The notes beneath the pieces were generated by a model that searched no databases, was not told where the DNA came from, and was given only the letters and a program-made list of their open reading frames with translations. Shown here piece by piece: positions 1 through 8,101 of a DNA stretch of 32,678 nt. Position numbers and translations under genes: made by a program. Within the stretch, counting starts at the first letter, position 1. Every line of letters starts with the position of its first letter. The DNA comes from Candidatus Solibacter sp. (GTDB lineage Bacteria; Acidobacteriota; Terriglobia; Bryobacterales; Bryobacteraceae): NCBI GenBank assembly GCA_025358475.1, contig JANYJN010000009.1, positions 1-32,678 on the forward strand, read 5' to 3'.

Positions 1-2
1 AG

Positions 3-2703
3 TGGTCCGGTCGCACCTGGTACCGCAAGACTTTCGTCGCACCGGCGTCCTTCCAGGGGAAGAAGGTGTTCCTTGAATTTGAGGCCGTGAGACAGATCGC
101 CGAGGTCTACGTCAACGGCAAACTGTTGGGCGTGAGCAAGATGGGCTTCATCCCCTTCGGCTTCGACCTCACACCCCATCTGAAATTCGGCGGCGCGAAA
201 AACGTGATCGCCGTGATGGCCGACAACCGCTTCACGCCGGAAACGGAGATGGCCAAAATTATCAAGACCGATCTGCCGTGGAACAGCCCGCACTGGCATC
301 CGGCGCACGGCGGTATCTATCGCAACGTGTATCTGCACGTAACCGATCCGTTGCATATTTCACTGCCGCTCTACACCTTTCTGCAAACCGCCGGGCCATA
401 CGTCTACGCCAGTGACATCTCCGAGGCTTCGGCAAAGATCAACCTGGAAGTGCCGGTACAAAACGAACGCACCAGCGCGGCCACCGCAGAGTTGATAGCC
501 GCCGTGGTGGATGGCTCCGGAAAAACTGTTCTCGAATTGAAGCAGTCTCCGGCACCGGTCGCGCCAGGTACCACTGCACTCCTAGAGGTGGCGGGTATGC
601 TCGCGAGGCCGCAGTTGTGGGAGCCGGCGCGCCCCAATCTGTATCGCGTTGTGTGCAGCCTCCGGGTGGCTGGCAAAGTGGTGGACACGCGCGAAATCCC
701 GCTCGGTATCCGCACGGCTCGTTGGGACGCGCAGGCCGGTTTCTACATTAACAACCATCATCTGAAACTTCATGGCTGGGGCCAGAAACCAACGGACGAG
801 TGGCCGGGGCTGGGGGCGGCACAACCGGATTGGATGCACTTCTTCACGGTTGCGCTAATGAAAGAAGCGGGTGGCAACTTCATCCGCTGGGGGCACTGCG
901 CCAGCGGGATGGCGATGATCGCGTCGAGCGACCGGCTCGGCCTGATCGTCGACCAGCCCGGCGTGGATGGCGAGGGAGACCCGCAACCGGAGCCTTGGAA
1001 GATTCGCGCGGCGGCCTTCCGCGACACCATCATCTACTTCCGCAACAATCCGTCGATTCTGATTTGGGAAGGCGGCAACCAGAAAGTCTCGCGGGACCAC
1101 GCCAAGGAACTGCGCAGCTATATGGACCAGTACGACCCCCATGGCGGCCGAGTGTATGCCCATCGGCGCGCGGATGAGATCACCGCCGAGTTTATGGACA
1201 TTGGGATCGGCACCGAAGGCGGCCGCGAAATCACGCGCCTGCCGGTCGTCGAAGGCGAGTACGACCGCGAGGAATCGCCGCGTCGCGTCTGGGACGACAA
1301 TTCGCCGCCGACATTCGGCTATCCGGAAGCCAAAGGCCAGACCTATCAACTTACTTCGGAGCAATACGCCGTCAACCAGGTGGCGCAGTTCGTGAAGAAA
1401 GTGGGGGCCGCAAATCATTCGGGCGGCGCCAACTGGATCTTCTCCGATTCCACCAGCGGTGGCCGCGTGGGTGTCGAAGTGGCGCGCGCCGGCGGCGAAG
1501 TAGACGGCGTGCGTTTGGAGAAGGAAGCCTACTACGTTTCGCGCGATGTTCCGCGACGATCCGCAGGTACACGTCATCGGTCACTGGACGTATCCGTTGG
1601 GCACAACCAAGACCGTCTATGTAGCCTTCAACGCGGACGACGTGGAATTATTCGTGAACGGCCACTCGCTCGGCCACGGCACGGTTTCCGACCGCTACCT
1701 GTTCACTTTCCTCGGCGTGAAGTGGCAGGCCGGTGAGATCAAGGCCGTGGCTTCTTCAGGCGGAAAAGTTGTGGCAACCACGGCGAAGCACACGGTGGGT
1801 GCTCCGGTGGCATTGCGCATGAAGCCCATCACCGGACCGGGTGGGCTGCGGGCCAACGGTTCCGATGTGGTTCTGATCGACGTGGAAGCGGTGGACGCTA
1901 AGGGCGATCGCTGCCCCACGTTCCAACAGCGGGTGGATTTCGAAGTTGAGGGGCCGGGCGTGTGGCGCGGTGGCTACAACAGCGGCAAAATCAAGTCCAC
2001 CAACAACACCTACCTGGATCTGGAGGCCGGAATCAATCGCGTGGCCGTACGCTCGACGCGGACGCCGGGCACGATCACGGTGAGAGTGAATGGCGCGGGA
2101 CTCAAACCAGCCAGCATCGTCATCGCATCCGCGGCGGTCAACGAGGCGAATGGCTACCTGACCGAATTGCCGGAACTGCCGGCGGTGAATCCCGCGAACT
2201 TCAACGCGACATCGGTAGTGGGTGGCACTATATCGCAAACCGTAACTCCGCCGGCAAAGACCGGCAAGTTTACCAAGGCCTTTTCTTATTCGGGACCGAC
2301 CATTAGTGTGCATCTGGAATCGGACGCGCAGGATGGCAAGAAGATCTACGTAGATGCAAATGTCCGTTTCGCGACACTACCGCCAGGGCTGAAGGGCGCC
2401 GACTACGTCCAACTCGCCGCGGCCGACAAGGCCTACAGTGCCGTGGACCTGATACAGATCGCGGTCAAAGCGGGGACAGTGGTGTCAATTGCGCATGATG
2501 ACCGCTTGCTGCGCCCCGCGTGGCTGACCGGACAGTTCGAAGCCACGCCGCTTTCGGTGACAGTGGACGGCAAACCGATGAAGGTCTTCCAGCGCCGAGC
2601 GGCCGCCGATGAGAGCATCACCCTGGGCTCCAACGTGGAGACACAGGGTTCGCCGGCCTGCAACATGTATTTGGTATTCGTGGGTAGCGTCCCGGCTGGA
2701 TAG
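3..2703 (+). pseudogene. GH2-family glycoside hydrolase, 5'-partial and frameshifted
   Basis: The frame is already open at base 3 (reads WSGRTWYRKTF...), so the true start lies left of the window. The ORF-track start at 66 is only an internal GTG. The order is the GH2 sugar-binding jelly roll, an immunoglobulin-like domain, a TIM barrel from about residue 230 of the 66-1736 ORF, then a DUF4982-like domain (VIGHWTYP...VELFVNGHSLG) and C-terminal beta domains. The likely nucleophile is in VVEGEYDR (E398 by that ORF). The acid/base position reads IWEGGNQ, with Gln339 where most GH2 enzymes have NE. The frame breaks at 1545: YYVSR is in frame 3, and the continuation MFRDDPQVHVIGHW starts at 1546 in frame 1. 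This equals one extra base or two missing. Expected role is exo-hydrolysis of beta-galactosides or related hemicellulose side chains. The substrate cannot be read from sequence. Confidence 0.85.
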
Positions 2704-2814
2704 TGGTCGGCGGGCTGCTCATTCTATCGTGAAGCCTGGGACCTGGATCGCTGCTCACTTCGAAATCCCGAAGAGCGGTGATTCATTCAGTCTAGACATA
2801 GACTTGCCACTCCG

Positions 2815-3088
2815 CGGGTGGTGGAGACCGCGGGGGTGGAACCATCCGATGACGACCTCCTGTCCGCGCCCGGCGCGCCCGTCGAGTTGTCGATAGCGGG
2901 CGTTCCGGCAGCGGCTAAGCGGGTTCTGTTGCGGCACTACCGCATCGACCTGGAGCGCAGCTAAGCGTATACCGCGTGGACTGCAAATGATCACGTCACC
3001 GCAGTGGATTGCGCTCCAGGGCGGCAAGGTGGCCACCACACTCAACCTGCCGAGACAGGGTGTTTCGCTGGTGCCGGTGAACTGGTAA
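2815..3088 (+). pseudogene. GH39 beta-xylosidase-like C-terminal remnant
   Basis: No ORF-track entry covers this correctly, but pieces in different frames line up with the end of GH39 enzymes. In order they are WNH, then PSDDDLLSAPGAPVELSIAG, then RVLLRHYRIDLERS, an in-frame TAA, AYTAW, and in another frame SPQWIALQGGKVATTLNLP followed by RQGVSLVPVNW and a stop at 3086-3088. HYRID-x-x-x-SNAYTAW followed by LPRQGVSL is how I recall GH39 xylosidases ending. At least two frameshifts and a stop make it non-functional. The catalytic barrel is absent, so only the last 90 or so codons remain. The stretch between the GH2 stop (2703) and 2815 gives no recognisable homology. Confidence 0.65.
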
Positions 3089-3208
3089 CATGACCCGGAG
3101 CCTGTGCTGGCGACTGACATATTCGGCCAGCAATCGGAATGGCGGCTCGCGTAGGACTTCTTGCGTTTGGCCGGCGGCTCAATACGGCCCTGGCGGAAAG
3201 GACTTGTG

Positions 3209-3927
3209 ATGAAACGATTGTTGTGGATCACCGGCATCATTGCTGGACTGGCAGTCTTCTGGCTGATGGCTCAATCCTCGAGCGGTTCGCTGATTCAGGG
3301 TTATCGCGAAACCGAAGTGGCGTCGGTAGCAGATGCCATGGAACAACTCTACGGCTAGCAGGCATTCATGTCGCATGAGATGCGGCCTCCCGAAAAGACC
3401 AAATTTGCGGGGCCGGCGTGGACCGTGCTGATGAAGAAAGACGAGAACAAGGAAGGCGGCGTGGCGGTACAGGGTATGCTCGATGCGATTAACGCGGCCC
3501 CAGCCGGCGCCGTCTACGTCATGTCGGTGGAGAATGGCACGGATTATGCGGGAATCGGCGGCCTGATGGCCACTGGAATGAAGCCCGAAGTCTGGCCGCA
3601 GCGGTCATCGATGCCAGTATCCGCGACACGCCACACATCAAGAAGATGCAATTCCCTGTCTTCAGCCGCGGCGTGGTCCCCTCCACCATGGTAGGACACT
3701 ACCGCTTCGCCGGTGTGAACGTGCCTGTGAGTTGCGCAGGCGTGAGAGTGAATCCTGGCGATATCGTCACCGCTGATGAAGACAGAGTCGTTGTGGTGCC
3801 GAAGGCCCACGCCGTCGACGTCCTCAAGAAGGCGCAGGACCTTGATAACCAGGAGCACTCAACCATTCCCTTCATCGAGAAGTTCAAGTCGATCAAGGAA
3901 GCTGTCGCAAAATTCGGCCGAATCTAA
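3209..3927 (+). pseudogene. Exported RraA-like family protein, broken by a stop and a frameshift
   Basis: Start ATG at 3209 follows a GGAAAGG ribosome-binding site and encodes a Sec-type leader (MKRLLWITGIIAGLAVFWLM). The protein continues EVASVADAMEQLYG, hits TAG at 3356-3358 (a likely CAG-to-TAG change), resumes in the same frame as QAFMSHEMRPPEKT, then shifts frame near 3590. After the shift the correct frame reads LAAAVIDASIRDTPHIKKMQF and runs to 3927. The parts together form the RraA/HMG-aldolase fold: GxVYVMSVENG, the IDASIRD metal and substrate loop, and VNPGDIVTADEDRVVVVP. RraA-like proteins include class II pyruvate aldolases and oxaloacetate decarboxylases. It is a diverged relative of the intact gene at 4893 and decays beside it. 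Single-base errors in the assembly are the alternative explanation. Confidence 0.75.
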
Positions 3928-4056
3928 CTAGACTGGCCTGGCCAGGCTGGATGGGCGGCGCCACGTTCGCGCAAACATCGCCCTTCGTCTCACGGCTCCG
4001 GCGTGCGCGGAGATCGGCCGATAATGAAACCGGTACAGACAGATCAGATAATGGGG

Positions 4057-4085
4057 TTGTATTCGCTTACAGTCGGCTATATAAT
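4057..4085 (+). promoter_or_regulatory. Sigma70-type promoter for the enolase/RraA/GH51 run
   Basis: TTGTAT (4057-4062) and a perfect TATAAT (4080-4085) are separated by 17 bases, just before the ATG at 4097. Transcription would begin about 5 bases before the start codon, and no ribosome-binding site is visible, so the message may be nearly leaderless. Motif reading only. Confidence 0.45.
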
Positions 4086-4096
4086 CGCTCTACGCA

Positions 4097-4864
4097 ATGA
4101 GTTCTTTGGATCGAAGGTCCTTTTTCCGCGCCGGTGCGGGCATAGCCGGAGCGTTCGGCATCGAGAGTAAAATCGATATCGCTGAGGCGATGGATCCCTC
4201 CCGATTCGACCGTGTGAACTGGACCGCGAACAACGCCGAGATCGATCACATGGTCGACAAGGTAAGGTTCATGCGCGAATCGCTGCCGAAGGAAATCGAA
4301 CTGGCGGTCGACATGCACGGCCGGTACGATCTCGGCACCGCCAAGCGTGTGGCCAAGGAACTGGAGCCTTTCCGCCTAGTGTGGCTGGAGGAGCCGGTGC
4401 CGCCGGAAAACATCGACGCCATGCGCGACGTGCGGCAATCGAACCACACTCCCATCTGCGCCGGCGAGAACATTTACATGCGCTGGGGCTTCCGTGAGAT
4501 TCTCGAGAAGCAGGCCCTGGACATCATCATGCCGGACCTTCAGAAGTGCGGTGGATTGGCGGAAGGCAAGAAGATCGCCAACATGGCGCAGACCTATTAC
4601 GTGCCGATCGCGCCGCACTCTCAGGCGTCTCCCGTCGGCGCCATGGCGACGGCTCACATGCTGGCGACGGTGCCCAACTTCCTGGTGGTCGAGTGGCACT
4701 GGAGCCATCCGGGCAATCGTTGGGAGCGTTGGAAGAACTTCGTCAAGCAGGGCGAGATCATTGAGAAGGGCCACATCGTGGTTCCCGATAAGGCCGGCAT
4801 CGGCGTCGAACTGAACGAGGACTACCTCAAGAAACTGCCGGGCGCAACGTGGTTCCCGGGATAG
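4097..4864 (+). CDS. Tat-exported enolase-superfamily sugar-acid dehydratase-like protein lacking the N-terminal capping domain
   Basis: The 255-residue product begins with a twin-arginine leader (SLDRRSFFRAGAGIAGAF). It then runs almost directly into the barrel of the mandelate racemase/galactonate dehydratase group. The three metal ligands are visible as D72 (AVDMHGR), E98 (WLEEP) and E124 (CAGEN). H74 and H174 (APHS) match the catalytic histidines of galactonate-dehydratase-like enzymes. Family members are about 380-430 residues, so roughly 130-150 residues are missing, namely the alpha/beta capping domain that closes over the substrate. The join after GIESK keeps frame and looks like an internal deletion. 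It is followed 28 bases later by the RraA-like gene and then GH51, suggesting co-transcription. Without the cap it is probably inactive or altered. It could also be annotated as a pseudogene. Confidence 0.8.
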   Translation: MSSLDRRSFFRAGAGIAGAFGIESKIDIAEAMDPSRFDRVNWTANNAEIDHMVDKVRFMRESLPKEIELAVDMHGRYDLGTAKRVAKELEPFRLVWLEEPVPPENIDAMRDVRQSNHTPICAGENIYMRWGFREILEKQALDIIMPDLQKCGGLAEGKKIANMAQTYYVPIAPHSQASPVGAMATAHMLATVPNFLVVEWHWSHPGNRWERWKNFVKQGEIIEKGHIVVPDKAGIGVELNEDYLKKLPGATWFPG

Positions 4865-4892
4865 GCGGTAAACGGACAGAATCGAGGTGTAT

Positions 4893-5873
4893 ATGAAGGA
4901 TTTCTGCGTTCGCATGGCGAGATCGCCGATTCCGGCGGTGACGTTGGCGCTGGTTGTGGCGTCTTCGATTTGGGGGCAAGTGTTCCAACCCACCAAGGAA
5001 CAGATGCTGCAGTATACCGCCCAGAACCCGTTCGACCGTCTCCCGGACGGCAGACCCAAGGTGCCGGATGACCTGTTGGTCAGGATGAAGGAAATGTCGG
5101 CCGAAGAAGTACTCGGCCTGGCGCAGCGAGGTTTTCGCAACCAGTGGGAAGCCGGGTGGCAGGTCCTTCATCCCCAAAAGCGTCTGATCGGACGCGCTCT
5201 GACCTTGCAGATGATGCCCACCCGGCCCGACGTCGCCGACACCGATGCCGCCGCCCGCCGCGCGAAGAATCTACCGCGTATGAACCATCAAACCGCGATC
5301 GATATGCTGCAGAAAGGCGACGTGCTGGTCGTCGACGCTGCCGGCGCGCAGTTCGGCGGAGTAATCGGCGACAATCTGGCGTACTACATCATGAAGACCA
5401 CGGGGGCGGGCTTTGTGATCGATGGAGCCGTCCGGGATATCGTCGGTCTCACACCGTTTACCGATCTGGTCGGCTATTACCGGGCAGCAGTGCCGCCCGC
5501 CATCCACGACCTCATGGTGACCGGGATCAACGTTCCGGTCCGCATCGGCAACGCCACGGTAATGCCGGGTTACGTCGTCTTCGGTGACCCCGAAGGGGTG
5601 TACTTCATCCCGCCCAGCCAGTTGCAGAGCCTGATCGACGAAGCCGATGTCACTCGCATCCACGACGAGTGGACGAAGAAGAAGTTCGACGAGGGTAAGT
5701 ACGTTTCGTCGGACATCTACAGCACTCCGCGAGACCCCGCGTTGGTGAAGGAGTATCAGGATTACCTGAAAGGAAAGCTGGGCGCCGCGCGGTATGAGGA
5801 ATACATGAAGCGCCGCTCCGCCCAGCCGCCACCGGCATTCCCCGGCGGCGGCCGCGGGGGCCGCGGGCAGTAA
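4893..5873 (+). CDS. Exported RraA-like family protein (possible class II pyruvate aldolase or decarboxylase)
   Basis: I chose ATG 4893 over the upstream GTG at 4887 because GAGGT sits 4-8 bases ahead and the protein then opens with a Sec-type leader (PIPAVTLALVVASSIWGQ). The core shows the RraA signature: GGVIGD (D160), then FVIDGAVRDI with the R181-D182 pair that binds substrate and Mg in HMG/CHA aldolases and oxaloacetate decarboxylases. A long C-terminal extension ends in a Gly/Arg-rich tail (PAFPGGGRGGRGQ). Classical RraA is cytosolic and about 160 residues. This one is 326 residues and appears secreted or periplasmic. It lies 28 bases after the enolase-superfamily gene and 30 bases before GH51. 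Aldol cleavage of a 2-keto-3-deoxy sugar acid is a reasonable guess from context, but not proven. Confidence 0.8.
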   Translation: MKDFCVRMARSPIPAVTLALVVASSIWGQVFQPTKEQMLQYTAQNPFDRLPDGRPKVPDDLLVRMKEMSAEEVLGLAQRGFRNQWEAGWQVLHPQKRLIGRALTLQMMPTRPDVADTDAAARRAKNLPRMNHQTAIDMLQKGDVLVVDAAGAQFGGVIGDNLAYYIMKTTGAGFVIDGAVRDIVGLTPFTDLVGYYRAAVPPAIHDLMVTGINVPVRIGNATVMPGYVVFGDPEGVYFIPPSQLQSLIDEADVTRIHDEWTKKKFDEGKYVSSDIYSTPRDPALVKEYQDYLKGKLGAARYEEYMKRRSAQPPPAFPGGGRGGRGQ

Positions 5874-5903
5874 GAAGGCCTTCGCCTAACGGAGAGACAC
5901 GAC

Positions 5904-8051
5904 ATGCCAATGAACCGACGGGAGCTTCTAGCGGCCTCGGTGGCAGGCGCTGCCATATTGAAGCACGGGACGGAGGCGTTCGCCGCTCCCCCGGGAAAAA
6001 TCCAAGTAGCGATCGACGCAGCCAAGAGCGGCAAGCCGATCAATCCGATGATCTTCGGCGGCTACATGGAGCCTGCTACCACGAGTGTGTGGGCCGAGAT
6101 GCTGAGCGACAGGAAATTCGCCAGGCCGGTGGTGAGCGCTCAGCCGGCGGCGGTGCCGGCGAACGCCCCTCCGGGATTCCGCTTCCGTGGCGAGCCGTTC
6201 AGGCCGGTGGGACCGGAAGGAACTGTCGTCAGGGACCCGGTGCGGCCGTTAGTTGGCAAGCACAGCCCGCGCGTCCAGCTTGCCGGCTCCGACCCCCGCG
6301 GCATTCAGCAGTCCAGATTGCGCCTGGTCAAAGGCAAGGCCTACGAAGGCCGTGTTTATCTTGCCGGTGATCCCGGCGCGAAGGTTGCGGTCCGTCTGGT
6401 CTGGGGATCTGCCGGCAGCGACTCGCAAACCGTTCCCATCCCGGCGCTGACCAGCGTGTACCAGAAATTCCCGTTCCGGTTCGCACCGACGGCCGACTCG
6501 ACTGATGCGCGGCTGGAAATCGTGGGTACCGGCAGCGGTGCATTCCATGTGGGGACTGCCTCGCTGATGCCTGCCGATAACGTGCAGGGGTTCCACGCGG
6601 GAATGATCCGCCTCTTCAAGGAGGAAGGCTTCAAAATGTTCAAGTGGCCCGGCGGCAACTTTGTCTCCGCGTACGACTGGCGCGACGGTCTTGGCGATCG
6701 TGACAAGCGCTCGCCGCGTGGGAACGAGTCGAACGACGTAGGCCTGCATGACTTCATCGCCCTCAACCGGTTGGTCGGAGCCGAGCCCGATCTGACGATC
6801 AACAGCGGATACGGATCGGCGCGCGAGGCGGCCGAGGAGGTTGAATATTGCAATGGCTCCGTAAGCACCCGTATGGGCAGATTGCGCGCGGACAACGGCA
6901 GTGCCGAGCCATTCAATGTCCGCTACTGGACGATCGGCAACGAAATGTACGGCCCTTGGCAGGCAGGCCGCATGTCGCTGAACCAGTACTGGGTGAAGTA
7001 CAACAACATCGTCGATGCCATGAAGGCGGTAGACCCGAAGATCAAGGTGGTTCTGGGCGGGGCCAGCATCTGCGAGAAGTCCATCGGCGGCGCGGAGAAG
7101 AAGGGAAATTTCTTCCCGAGCATTTGGGAGCCGCCAATTACGGCCAAGCTGCCCTATGAGTTCCATAGTCTGGATGACTGGGACAGTTGGCTGCTCGCCA
7201 ACTGCGCCGACAACGTCGATTTTCTCTCCGAACATACCTACGCATATCCTGAGTTGATATTCGACGCTGAGAAGCAGTCCTTTGTGGATGTGAAGGATCC
7301 GCTGCGGTTCAAAGCCCGCAGGATCGCCAACCGCATCGGCGGCTTCTTTGATGCGTGGGACAAGTACGTCGAGAAGATGCCTGCGTTGAAAGACAAGGAC
7401 ATCAAGTTTATTTTCGATGAATGGGGCAATCGGAACCGCTCGATGGCGGGGAATGGCCCCGGAGGCGGTGGAGGCTTCGGGCGGCCGGCCGGAATGCTCA
7501 CGCCCCTCTCTTACGCGCTTTTGCTGCACGAACTGTTTCGTCACTCCGATAAGGTGGCTGCCAGTTGTGCGACCGGGGGACTGCGCGTGTTGACCGACAA
7601 CTCCGGCGACGGAGTCGGTATGACGCCTGAGGGCGTGGTGTTCAAGCTGTTGCAGAATCACTTTCTCAACGCTGTTCCGGTGGCGGTCGATGGGGATTCG
7701 CCCCAACCGCTGATGCCCGGAACGGCGTACGTCGACCGGGGTATTAAGCCCGCTGGAAGCCCGACCTATCCGCTGGATGTTCTCGCGGCGTTCTCCGGCG
7801 ACCGCAAGACGTTCCTCATTTCGGTGGTCAACCCCACGGAAGAGGCCAACAGCTTCACGCCGAAAATCGGCGGTGTCAACCTGCGCGGGCAAGGCAAGCT
7901 TTATCAGATTGCGCCACCCAGTTTCGACTCAACCAATGAAGCCGGCAAGGAGCCTGCCGTCAAAATCGTTGAGAGCGCTCAGAACGGGGTTCCCGCGACC
8001 ATGCAGGCGCCGCCCTTTAGCGTTAGCCTCTACGAATTTGAAGTTGCGTAA
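5904..8051 (+). CDS. GH51 alpha-L-arabinofuranosidase, Tat-exported
   Basis: The 715-residue product removes L-arabinofuranose side chains from arabinoxylan or arabinan, probably in the periplasm. ATG 5904 follows CGGAGAG. The leader MNRRELLAASVAGAAIL is twin-arginine type. INPMIFGGYMEP opens the GH51 fold. A carbohydrate-binding-like beta sandwich (about residues 95-225, ending FHVGTASLMPADN) is followed by the barrel (KWPGGNF). The acid/base is E347 in TIGNEMYG and the nucleophile is E506 in FIFDEWGN. The C-terminal beta sandwich follows. It is last in the enolase-RraA-GH51 run and convergent with the esterase. It shares architecture and many motifs with the GH51 at 24811, more than with the one at 17442, so it is probably an old duplicate. 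Confidence 0.93.
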   Translation: MPMNRRELLAASVAGAAILKHGTEAFAAPPGKIQVAIDAAKSGKPINPMIFGGYMEPATTSVWAEMLSDRKFARPVVSAQPAAVPANAPPGFRFRGEPFRPVGPEGTVVRDPVRPLVGKHSPRVQLAGSDPRGIQQSRLRLVKGKAYEGRVYLAGDPGAKVAVRLVWGSAGSDSQTVPIPALTSVYQKFPFRFAPTADSTDARLEIVGTGSGAFHVGTASLMPADNVQGFHAGMIRLFKEEGFKMFKWPGGNFVSAYDWRDGLGDRDKRSPRGNESNDVGLHDFIALNRLVGAEPDLTINSGYGSAREAAEEVEYCNGSVSTRMGRLRADNGSAEPFNVRYWTIGNEMYGPWQAGRMSLNQYWVKYNNIVDAMKAVDPKIKVVLGGASICEKSIGGAEKKGNFFPSIWEPPITAKLPYEFHSLDDWDSWLLANCADNVDFLSEHTYAYPELIFDAEKQSFVDVKDPLRFKARRIANRIGGFFDAWDKYVEKMPALKDKDIKFIFDEWGNRNRSMAGNGPGGGGGFGRPAGMLTPLSYALLLHELFRHSDKVAASCATGGLRVLTDNSGDGVGMTPEGVVFKLLQNHFLNAVPVAVDGDSPQPLMPGTAYVDRGIKPAGSPTYPLDVLAAFSGDRKTFLISVVNPTEEANSFTPKIGGVNLRGQGKLYQIAPPSFDSTNEAGKEPAVKIVESAQNGVPATMQAPPFSVSLYEFEVA

Positions 8052-8071
8052 GAACTCGTGTTCGTCCCAAA

Positions 8072-8099
8072 GCGGAGGCGCCGGCCGCAGATTCTCCGC
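8072..8099. terminator. Possible bidirectional hairpin between convergent genes
   Basis: GCGGAG (8072-8077) pairs with CTCCGC (8094-8099), enclosing a GC-rich loop in the 50-base gap between the GH51 and carboxylesterase stop codons. No clear U-run follows on either strand, so this is a weak call. Confidence 0.3.
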
Positions 8100-8101
8100 C
8101 A

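Noticed and set aside
3934-3955. CCTGGCCAGG palindrome after the broken RraA gene
   Set aside because: Short, GC-rich and without a U-run, so there is not enough to call a terminator or operator.
6249-7892. 547-residue minus-strand ORF opposite the GH51 gene
   Set aside because: It is an antisense shadow of a clear GH51 coding frame, with no family motifs of its own.
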